Shown here: positions 13,701 through 25,700 of the stretch, in pieces
How the letters are laid out: the number at the start of each line of letters is the position of its first letter
Numbering within the stretch: the first letter of the stretch is position 1
Origin: Owenia fusiformis
Taxonomy: Eukaryota; Annelida; Polychaeta; Sabellida; Oweniidae
Assembly: GCA_903813345.2 (NCBI GenBank)
Contig: CAIIXF020000008.1
Coordinates: 5,095,341 to 5,159,340 of the forward strand
DNA: 64,000 nucleotides
Direction: 5' to 3'
Made by a program: the position numbers and the translations under genes
The notes under the pieces: generated by a model
The model's database searches: none
The model's input: only the letters and a program-made list of their open reading frames with translations
Told to the model about the DNA's origin: nothing

Positions 13701-16700
13701 GCTGAATTTTGTCCACATAGAGCATGTGCACAATACTAAAGACATGTAAAATTGAACTGTCAAAAGAACTGAAATATACTTACCAACTCGCCTCTTCCGG
13801 AAGTTATGATACGTTATGGTGAAACTACGGTAATTAATTTTAAAATATTGAAAAAAATCACAAAATACAAGTTCTGAGGTATATATCGCCATTTTTTTAG
13901 CGAATTAGCCCATACTATGACTATATATTCGCACCCCCATATACAGATATATATAAACTTCATCTTCACAATAAATTGAGCTTCTTTCAAATTTCAATTT
14001 TTTGAGATGAGTGCCATTTTCTTACAATTCAAGCCGTAAAAATAGTTGGAAAGTGCTTCCCAGTTGAGGTTAATGGCTTTTATACTTACATTAATGTATG
14101 GAGCACTTAAAATGTACTTAGAATCGTATAAATAGCTCTATTCTGTTAGATTTATTTTTGTTTTTATTTTTATATTTTTCTCACCTCATAATTGAAGAGC
14201 TCCGCTGTTGATTTACATTCAGTTGTTGTTGTTGTTGTTGTTTTTTTTATTATCATAGTAATTTTTTTTACAAAGATTTTTCAAAAAGTTGCCGAAGCAA
14301 ACATTATTGGCAACTATACATATAAACACACTACAATAAAATTATACAAAAATATACAGATTTTGACAATACAAAAATGGGCTGCTGGTGGTTGGTTGGT
14401 AGTTTGGTTGGAGTAGGTGAAAAGAATAGGTAGCATGATCTTATTCAACAAGTTTGATAGATTCATTAATAAAGGTACTTGTAATAGACAAAACTTCTCT
14501 ATTTGTTTCAATATTTAAAAAGTTAATTCCATACAAAAGAGTTTCAATTTTATCATCTTGTTTCAAATTTTTAAAGGAGAAATTTATGTCATGCATGGTA
14601 AATAATCCATTTAGCCTGTCAAGCATTTGGTGTCTTATATCATTGTTGAGGCGACAGTGTAAGAGGAAATGCTTTGTGGTTTGTTTTAAACCACATCTAC
14701 ATACATCAGAATAGGTAGTTGTAAAAGAGTGGGCCATTTTATGTGCATTTAACAAGAGGCCAACACGTAATTGGTTCAGTTTGATTTCCAAATTTCGGGG
14801 AAGAGATAAATTTTGTGAATTTGTCTGAATATTTTGAAAATTTTGGAAGTGCTTTTTGATTTGGCCTTTGAAAGAAGAGATAGTAGGCACCTGCCTGAGC
14901 TGTAATGGTAAGGAGTCCCAAATTTTAGAAAAAAGGATAGCTCCACTATCCTTGAACCTGGTAGAAATATGTAATGGGATGTGATAGGTTGGCCTATCCC
15001 TTAACTCTATTCCTATTGGTACAGGTGTCAAAAGTCTAAAAATATCTCTGATATATGAAGGGCACATATTATGTTTTACCTTGAACATTAACACACCTAT
15101 GTGTGATAATCGTCTGGCTTCTAAAGTTGGCCAGTTTAGAATTTTCAAAAGTTTGTCGCCATTTGATCCATGCAGAGCTCCAGATACTAAGATTGCAGCT
15201 CTATAGTGCAAGGTATCTAGCAATTTTAAGGTTGTTTTGTTACTGCCGTGGTATAAAATGTCACAGTAATCGAAGTGTGGAGAAATATAAGAATTGTAAA
15301 TAAGATCAAGGTGAGCTGACTTTACTTTATTTTTAATGGCCTTTAAGGGATTTAACATTTTCTGGACCTTTGCAGTTAGTTCTCTTACGTGAACTTCATA
15401 CGAAAGTGTGTCGTCCAAGTGAAAACCTATGTGTTTGTGGCTATCAACTATAGGAATGTTTTGATTTGAGAGGGTCAAAGGCTGGTGAACTGGCTTTGGA
15501 GTTCCTATTGTTCTAAAGGTCAAATCTCTGCTCTTCTCAGCTTTAAAGTGCATTTTCCATAACTGAGACCATTGTTCAAGGGAGTTTAAGTCATTTTGAA
15601 GAAGTCTGCTGTTATTTGGAGAATGTTTCATATAGGTGAAGTAAATGGACGTATCGTCGGCATAAATGTAGCTTCTTGAGTTTAAATTGTCTGGCAAATC
15701 ATTAATGTATAAGAGAAAGAGCAAAGGTCCCAGGATTGATCCCTGGGGAACACCTGCATTTATATCATCATGATTTGAATATTCGGTTGAGGAGCCGTTG
15801 ATAGAAACTCTAATTTTTCTATTTGTGAGGTAAGAACTAATCAATTTTATAAGATTATTGCAAAAACCATAACTTCTGAGCTTATGAATAAGTAGTTTAT
15901 GCGGAACAGTATCAAACGCAGCCGCGAGATCTAGGAAAATAGTACGAACATTGTTTCCTTTACTCAATTCAGTATTAATATAATAAATAATTGAAACTAG
16001 CTGAAGTGTGGTACTGTGGCCTTTGAGGAATCCTGACTGACGTTCATATATCAAGTTATTGGAGATCAGGTAAGTGCTAAGTTTGTTATAGATAACTCTT
16101 TCATAGACTTTAGAAATGGTATTCAGCAACGTAATTGGTCTATAATTTTCACATCTGGACTTAGGACCTTTCTTATGAATAAGGCTTAGGAAAGGTCCTA
16201 CATACATTCAGTTACACGTATTTCCTTGAAAATTCGCCATAATTGGAACAAATGATGGTTGGTTTATGTTTTATTCATTTAGTTTGTATTTGAATCTAGC
16301 TACTTAAACACAAAACATGTCTTCATGTTATGCTAAAGAGCAAAGATCGCGAATTCTAGGTGAAGCCAATTATTTTGCACAAGTCATATCCTGATTGCAT
16401 CATAGTTACTTTGTACTAGTCACATCCTGATTGCATCAGCCAATTCACGTGATTTACAGTTTACACATGGTTTCAATATACATGTTATACTACTTCCGGG
16501 TAGGGTAGTGTTTTTTATACTTTAAAAACGAAGCCATTTCGATCAGTTTTTATAATCCTTGGTAGAACTGAGAGGTATTACAATACATATTTAAATTAAT
16601 ACACATGAGTGTATTTGATGAACTCTCAAAAAATAAAACCCACAATAATATCTTTTTTATTCACAATTTCATGTCATTGTTTCTAACAAGTCACCTCTTT

Positions 16701-19700
16701 CTCTCTTTTCTTTATTTTTGTCAACAGTCAAAATCGGAATTTAAAACTTGGTTTCTTTACAAGCTCTGCTTCTGTAAATACTAAATAACATGAAAAATGT
16801 TAAACCTTACATCCTACACTTATTTGATATGAAATAGGTGATCATTGATATCATTTTTGTGCTGTTAAGTGTGGATCTTTTAATTTTTTAGTCAAACTTG
16901 ATCGCTGATCTCTGTCGATGTGACGTCACGCATTAAGTATGCACGCATGGGCAGTACAATACATAAGGCAATATGGCGTCTTAGGCCTATACATGAGCCA
17001 GAATGGAGGTCTGCAAGTTGAAATGAATATGTTTGTTTATGCATCAATCGATCACACATATACATGTAATCCAGACAATCTTTCAAATCATATACTTAAC
17101 ATTGTAATGGATTTATTTATTTTGTGAGCTAACGTTCCCTTTAATTTTCATTGGTGAAGCAATGATTTTACCTAAAATGAGTCCCTGTCTTTGCATAGTG
17201 ATATTTAAAAATCGAGAAGCAAAACTTATGTTGAATATACTGTGTATTGATGAAGTTTATATATAGCCTAGGGGAACTCAAAAATATTGTTATCATATCG
17301 GCAAATTTGCTCGAAAATGGTTGTACACCCTAGAAATTGAATGTTGTTGATTTTTTCAATATTTTAAAATTAATTACCATAGTTACACCATAACGTATCA
17401 TAACTTCCGGTAGAGGCAAGCTGGTGAGTAATTTCTATTATTTTGACAGTTCAATTTTACATGTCTTTAGTATTGTGCACATGCTCTATGTGGACAAAAT
17501 TCAGCTTATAGTGTTACACCATTTAGTGTCTTCTACCTTTTAGGAGCCATGTAAGGGTCCCATTCATGAGATAACTCGTTTATTTCTAACTAAACTTCTT
17601 GCCTTTTATCATGCTTAACAGAGTGTAGTTCATTGACAAAAGAATAACTATTTTCTTCTCACTATGACAGGAATTCTGCTCTCTTAATTAACTGTATAGT
17701 AGAAAATGTATGAAAAATGCTGGTTATCACTATCATTCAAATTACTGTTAATATGGCAAAACATAAAGCGAATTTAGCCATTAAAAATACTGTGGCGTTT
17801 AAGAGTTAATTTTTCTTTAAATTACCAAACAAAGGATGAGTCTGGGAATGAGTCTGGATATCGACTTGTAATGTCTGAAAAACCAACTCAATCACACATA
17901 TTATTTAACTTCAATATCTTATCCTTCTTCTGAGAGTACAAAAATATCAATTTGTATCACAATTAATGAAGAATATTGGCATCAAAGAGAATGCATATGA
18001 CTATGCCACAATTGAAAAAAAATTCAAGTGCAAATACGAAATGAATAATTTACACAGAAAGTTTGAAACATATCCTCCAAAACATTGCTTACTTTCTTTG
18101 TATAGACATTGAATGGTATTTCTTGATAAGTGAATTGGTGTTTATCTGAGTAATCAAGGGATTATAGTCACTCAAAGTTACTAAGCATCCAGTTTTGACA
18201 CTTCAATTGTGTTGGTGAAATTATACATATTTCAGTCAAATTCATGCTGAGCACAACATTTTGGTTTCAAATTTATAATCTCTATACATGACCCTGGTGA
18301 TGAAGTCTCAGAATCATTCAAAAAACCCAAACCGGAAAACTGTGCTCATTGTGAAAACTAAAAGTGAAACTATATATATATTTCTTATACCAAATGGCAG
18401 CCATCTTGCTTTTCCCACTTCAAATTAAACTGGCGGGAAATTCAAAAATTTGAAAAAAATTAAATCCTAAAATATATTCAAAAAATATAATTTTTTTAAA
18501 AAAATTCTTCATGGGTCTTTTAAGTTATTTCTATTTTACATATCATACATGTTACAATTAGACTGCCACGTGTTTTTTCTATGATAATGATTATTTGTTT
18601 TCTGTGAGGATACTTACTTTGACTCTCAGCAGGGGGTTAATTATGCATCAAAACTCATGAAAAAGTAAATATACTTAACACATATAACTAGGACAGTTTT
18701 AAAAAATCATATTTCACATACATTTAACTGAGGGACCAAAAGGGCATATCTCCAGACTCATCCTTTAAATTAAAAAAGAATCAAATGTTATTATATAGTT
18801 GTATGTGCAATGTACTTTAAATATACTCTGGTGAATATTTCAGATTTTGGGAAGCGTGCCAATATTTAAAGACCCTTCCGAAAAGGGAGGTCCCTGAACA
18901 TGTGGAGGAAATATACAAGTAAGACAATAGTTTATGTCTGTCACATGTTTTAACTGCTGCTGGATTACACCAGACCCCTTCTACTATTTCAGAATAAAGA
19001 CTCCTTTTATTCTTTATTGTTTTAAATTCAAATAAATGTTGCACAATTATCTTCACATAAAACTTCATTTTTGCTGATTTTTGGTAATATGCTGTTTCAT
19101 TATTTTAAAAGTATTGCAATTGAAAACCAATTTATTACATACCAATCTCATACCAATTTATCCTGAACATGTGCAGAAAAGAAACTATGTTGTATTGGTT
19201 AAGGCATCTTCAACTTATTGAAGTATTCTTTACTTCTTATTTTAGTGAGTTCCTTGGACCCGGTGCTCACAATCCAGTAAATGTAGACTGCAGGGTCATG
19301 GAACTAGTCAGAAATAAAGTCAATACAAAACCTGATAGGTACTGCTTTGATGATGCAGAGGTATGTTAGCTCATAATATTTTCTAGGGCATAGCCAGGGT
19401 TTAAAATTTAGGTGAGGCAAAAATTGAATAGGTGAGGCTAAGGTGGGCTAAAGGAGGTGTAGAACTACCTTTGGATTTTATTTCCGTTGAATAAAAAGCT
19501 TCTCTTTGGTTCTGTAAAGTTGAATTCTCGTATGATTCTGCTATGCCTGTGATTTTGTAGTTTAATTACTTACAGATTTTATCAATGTTATGAAAGAATT
19601 AAAGCTTATTTTAGGTAGCATATTCTCCTTAATAGATTCACAGTTTTTGTTGGGGAAAGTTGGGTAGTCGTAGTAGGGACAATATAGGAATATATAGAAA

Positions 19701-22700
19701 TAAACTTTTCCAGTCTTGCATCAAGCAATGTATTGTCCCCCCCTCACCCATATACACAAGTATGGAAAGCACGATACTTTATGCAAACCTGCAAGACTGA
19801 TTGATGTCACAAAATTGTGTTATATAACAAAATTCTATTTCTAGGAACATATATTTCACTTGATGACGCGAGATAGTTACACTAGGTACTTAAGGTCTGA
19901 CATGTACAAGGAATACATGGGCGGAGCCAAGAAAAAGGTGAGGAAAATTGATTGACATGTACAACTTATTTATTTTACGTTGTCAAATTCTTTATCATAG
20001 AAACATAGTTATCCTTATAGATTCAAGTGAAAAATTTGAACTCTTGTATCCTATGCCTCTACCAGCCCTTAAAATGCCACCTGATTTCTTACACAAATGA
20101 CCCTAATGTCTCAGATAGAGATGCAAGGGTTTGACACATGCACAAGTAAGCAGTACCTTATATTATTATACAGACAGTCAATGGGGTCAAAACACACTCA
20201 GGATGCCTGCAAAGTATCTGTTTCATTGATAGTAAATTCATTTAATGAAGTGAGAAATACTTTTAATTGTGACAGCTAAATTATTTTTTATTATTTAGCA
20301 GTCACAATTACAGGGGGGGGTCTATAACAGAAAGTTTCTCAATTTTCCAATTATTTGTCTTTGAATACACAATATTCATAAAATGTGCAATAATGCAGAC
20401 CTGTGTTGTCTGAATATTTGTCAAAAATGTGCTTGATCTAATGTTGTGGTCACTTTCAGTATAGTTTCATTGAAGTTTCCAAGCCAAATTAGCAGGCATA
20501 AAGCTTACTACAGAAAAACCTGTCCTAGTGGAACACCCTTAGCTCCTCTGAAAAGTGTTCCACTTGGAGGTGTTTCACCAACAGAAGTTTGTTTAACATT
20601 AAGTCAATATAAGGTCCCTCGGGTAGATATATTGTATTTCCCTCAGATATACCCTGTATCAAAAACCTCCCATTAAATAACCTCTATCTTGTACATGTCA
20701 TGGGACTGTAAAAAGTGTTCCACTTGGAGGGGTTCCACTTACAGAATAGCTCCACTAGAGATTTCACTGTATTTAAGAATTTTTAAAGAGACTATGTGTA
20801 AGTTATAAATCAGGTTGCATTTTAATATCCTCCCATGAGAACTATGTTTCAAATTAAAATGTAACTTTTTGAATGTTTTATTTTGAATATAGATATTCTG
20901 AATTCAATGCCTCAAGCTAGCCTTTCACAGCCCAGTAGAAGTATCTACTTAATCCACATGATCAGTGTGTCCATGCTTGCTTTCACAATATCTATTTAGC
21001 TTAACCTTGCAAAGATCATCGGAATAAAATTAATCTGCTGAATAAAATTAATTGGTCATTATATTTTTCGGAGTACTTAGGTTTTTCCAAATGAAATATC
21101 TGTGTGAGATATGTGGAATCAAATGGATGTTGGGATCAAATTCCTGAGGGTGTTTGAAATATTTTTTGGGGATGTTTTGAATTAATTTCCTCTTGATGAT
21201 GTTTTAAATCAGTTCTCAATTTGGTATGTTTCTATAGGGTAACAACAATTTTCCCTTTAAGATTAGAGATACATGTATCATCTTAACATTTTTAACAAAT
21301 AATCCTCCAAAAGTTTTGAAAGATAAATGGTCTTTGCAAGGATAGTACACATGTATATATTACACACTTTACAGTATGATATACACAATCAGATAATATG
21401 ATGTGGTACTTGTGTATTCTGGGATGTGGAAACCCTTCTGATACAAACTCAATCCAAAAATTAAAACATGCAAAAATGGCTTAAATAAGACTTTCTTGTG
21501 TGTTTTACCATTTGAGTTACAATTTTTGAAATGTTCTATATTATCTATATTACATAGAGCTCTTTTATCAGAAAGTTACTTTCAGAACTATCACAAGACT
21601 GGCTTCTTAATGCCTTCTCAATATTAAAACTTTGGCTATTTCTTGCTTCAGTCTTGGATGTTTCATAATTTTACCTTCAGATTTACCACAGAAACATCAT
21701 TGGAAACAGAATTGAAAGTAAAATTATGAAACAGGGTAAAATTTTGAAGGAATGAGCCCCATCGTCTGATGTATGTCTGTGTTCTCAAGAAAATACCTTT
21801 CATAATAAAAAACAGTGATAAGCACCAGATTGCAAATAATGGCATATGGTCAAAAATAATGTTACCGTGCCAATAAAAGTTGCTAATAGTTGTAAACTCT
21901 CCAGAGTTAATCTGGTGGTTGGCCATATAAGAGATGGGTATCTGAGTCACCAAATAGACTTGGAAAACATTTGGAAAATGTGGATATGCAAGTTGATCAA
22001 ATCTTTTGTTCAATTTCTATCTTTAAAATGAGCAAAGGAATTTGTGTCACAATGTTCATATAAAGAAGGGTTCATACATCAGGCTGCTTTATACACAAGT
22101 TTTCTCAGATTTGAAATACATATAATAAATCTTAACTTTAAGAATAAATCACATACTCTATTGTGATTAATCTATCCTTCCTTTAGCCTTTTCCATAGTT
22201 TTTGGTCACCATGGTGATGACAGTAATACTGATTGCACACAATAATCTTTCCTCATGGTGATCATTGCGCTTATGGCATTGAAAGGACTAAGGGAAGACT
22301 TTGTTAACTTTTGAAACGTGAATGTAGTAATCTTCACTACACTTAAAGTTTAGAATATGTGTTTTATATTTAGTCTATGTTACAGGGCCATATCTGTAAT
22401 GTCACACTATCTCACAGGCATGGGACAGCTGTGAGGCTATACACACCAGAGGACTCTGTCTTGTATGAAACAAAATTCAAAAAGTGCTAAAATAATATCT
22501 AAAATTGACTTTATTTTCTGGCTTTTCTTCATTACTAGTGTCCTCCCGTGACAAACCCTTTGACTGTCTGTCTTCTTAAAGGCTAGATCAACTCGCTGTT
22601 GCCATGGTAACACACTGTACAACACTAAACCAGCATTGTCTTTTTACAGCCCACACGCTCCATAATTCCTAAGCTCCCCAGCTTAAGTATCGGCGGAACC

Positions 22701-25700
22701 TAGGCCCGCGCAGCTCACGCCGCAACTTGCAATTTTTGGTATGGTGTATTAATGCACAGTGGTGGCTGCACATGTATACAATTGTAGGCAGTGGTGCCCT
22801 TCAGGCTTTGCGATGCCAGATCAGGGAACAGTTTCATAAAAGTTTCTTGAATTTTTCAAAAATAGGGAGTTCAATTTGGATTGATTTTGAAAATCATCTC
22901 ATCGAGTGTAGAATGTGGATTTTTTATGATAAGAACTTTATACTGTATTGACTTTTGTGAAACTGGACCTGCTGGAAAGGGGTCAGGGGCTAGAAGGCGC
23001 ATTAGGCTTGCTAGTGTTCTAGCCCATCCCTAGCAAATCAGGGGGTGGTTGAACAAAACTATCATATGCTTCATTCTATGTCCAACATGTGCATCTTAGA
23101 ATCTAACCATGTAGTCTGTGATGTTTTGTAAAACTGACCCCTGATTTGTGATTCCCTCAAAGACATCAACATTTGCGAGCGTAATTTTTGCAACATAATA
23201 ACGCTTCAGTAAATTTCATGTTTTAGACAATGGTTTTACCTTGTACCTTGCATTCATTTACCTATTTGATTCAATAAAGTACAGTTATAAAAATCGGAAT
23301 GTTTCGATCTCCGCTTCATCTCTATTCAGAGAAGTCATTCGCAGCTTTTGCTTTTGTTATGTACATCTTACCTTTGTGATGTTGAAATGGTTTGACGATA
23401 GCTTTGTGACCTCTTACTCTTGTGATGTGTTCTTGTAACTTCTCCTCTACCCCCAAACTCCTAAGCTTAGGCCATGACCCGTTGATGTCTTTGAAATATT
23501 GGTTATGACATAACATGAACATGACTTGCTGATCAAGAATGCTAGTATTGGACCTCAAAAATAAATATTATTGGAAATGAATGAATGATTCTAGTATTCA
23601 AATGATATCACAAACTTTATTTATTTCAAGACGAGCAGTTTTATCACTAGGAAACAAACTCCTTATCATTTGAAATCTTGACCAGCTTCATATACATGTA
23701 TTTGATACTTGATACATGCCATTTGAAGCTTGTTCATTTTAAGGAAATCTTTTGTCCACTCTTTAGCATTACTGATCAGCTAAACCAAGTGAAGATATTT
23801 GTAATTATTTTATTGGCACATCTCTTGATTACCTGCTTGTTATGTAACATGCGTCCCTAGCGCCATGCATGCCTGCCGCATGCTCTGTTTGCAATCATTA
23901 GATTTCAGCAATGCTGAATAATAGCTACATGCTACATAAAAAACAAAATTTAGATTTTAGATTGAACTAACGTTTTATTGAATGCTCTGGTAAAATTTTG
24001 TTACATTATTGCTGCTGATTGATTGGTTTGTTAGTTGATTGGTTGATTGATTATGATTACCATTCAGTTTAATTCAAAGTACTCGTACTATTTTTTCATT
24101 GATCGATAATTCATGATTTGTGCTTAATGTATTGGAATTTTTTGATTTGTTTAATGTTATTCCATAATTTTTGCATCTGAAAGTACATATGTCCATTTAC
24201 ACATTTACCCGTTTTGATTTATGATGCACAGTATAATCCATTTAATCCTTGGATAAAAAAAGTATGTATTGATTTAGAAATACCTACATTCAGTTTATGA
24301 TGTCATCATATTGTTACAGCTACCATTTTATGTGACCAGCATTTGGTGTATGTAACAAATAGTCACACTTTTGTAACTCATTACCCGCTAGGTGTTGACA
24401 TTTGTTCAAAGTGTTAAATCCTCTTAGATATATTTTATTATTTATATGTTATATGGTTCTCCATGAGCAATGACCTCTAGGAATACAGCTCATTTGCTGT
24501 AAATGTAATTAACCAAACTTAAAAATTTCTATACTAAAATATTACCATATTTTTATGACCAGTTGTCTTTCAAAGATCGGTTAAAGGATCAGGTTGGAAT
24601 TCCAGTTATGAGACTGAATTCTAAAAAATCCAGAGCATCTAGTGTAGCCCCCAAGTTAGCAACAACCTCAAGGTATTTTTACATACACGTAGATGCACTC
24701 CACAAATACATGTCCAGTCACAATTGAGAAATACATGGACGCACTTACTAGTACATATACTTAGTAGATTCACTTATAAATATACATGTAGCGCACATTT
24801 ACAATTTATAACTACAGGAGGTATCTTAGAAAATGATCACCAAAAATTTGAAAATAAATGATTTTCTTGAAATTATCATGTTTTATAAACAATTTGATGT
24901 TTAATTTAATTATTATTGTTATATACTATATTTATGATAATCACCTATTAATATCTAATTTCTTTTGGAACATTTTGTAAAGTTGGTATAAATTTCTTAG
25001 CTACCTCATTATTAATTTTTTAACTTATATCCATTTGATTTTAGCAGATCATCCTCATGAGCACCCCCCCCCCCCCCGATATATATATTGACTTTTGTGT
25101 ATATGCCACTTAGAGTTTTTTCCAATTACATTTTCCTTACTTCTCAGTCTCACCCCATTTAATAAAACCTCACATTAGTTTTTCACCGACTTAAAATCAT
25201 CTTACATTATATGTACCAGTAGATTTTATATTATAAAACTTCTTAATATTCCATTTATACCTCAATGTATTAATTACTAAATAATCCATGTTGGGGTACT
25301 GTCTATTCTTTGAATAGCATTGCCATCTCACTGATGTTTTTAGGGGATGCTGTATGCTCTGGTGTATGTCACTTCCTCAAGTGGTGTCACCACAAGTGGT
25401 GATACATTGTTGTAGTCTCCACTTTTTATTAGTAGATGGTGTTTGGTGCTTGGCATTTGGCAGTTCGTAGATGCTGTTCGGTGTCTGTAACAAATGCCAG
25501 ATGGTGACATTTTGCATGTTACTGCCTTGTTAACATTGATATCCATTCCCCTATTGATTAATAGTTAGAACAATTATTTCAACCGCTTTGAATTTTTGGA
25601 AGCCAATTTGCTTTTGGTGAGTTTTAGCACAAATGACATGAATCTTAAATTTTGTATTACTATATATCAGATAATACAGATATTATAAAGATAAAAAAGA

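Larger units (their letters stand above)
13580..17626. mobile_element. Long-terminal-inverted-repeat DNA element carrying a nested retrotransposon
   Basis: The left arm from 13580 (ACACTCTGTTAAGCATGATA...) is the inverse of the right arm ending at 17626 (...ATCATGCTTAACAGAGTGT). Similarity is high for about 280 bp (13580-13863 against 17347-17626) and weaker to about 450 bp. Shared landmarks are TCCTAAAAGGTAGAAGACAC, CATAGAGCATGTGCACAATA and an AACTTCCGG block. Without the retroelement the unit would be about 2 kb. No transposase frame is visible, so it is non-autonomous or eroded. Two similar repeats lying in opposite directions is an alternative. Target duplication not resolved. Confidence 0.7.

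Noticed and set aside
14441-16207. Treating the RT frame as a host gene
   Set aside because: Target-site duplications, a microsatellite tail and RT motifs show it is a retrotransposon copy.
17831-18766. Possible 936-bp inverted-repeat element (AAAGGATGAGTCTGG and inverse)
   Set aside because: Only 15 bp match, with no further inverted similarity and no target duplication, so it could be coincidence.
21663-22013. Minus-strand frame of 116 codons in an RGS intron
   Set aside because: No similarity recognised. It covers a small hairpin (GTTTCATAATTTTAC and inverse, 21660-21732), and an antisense gene is unsupported.
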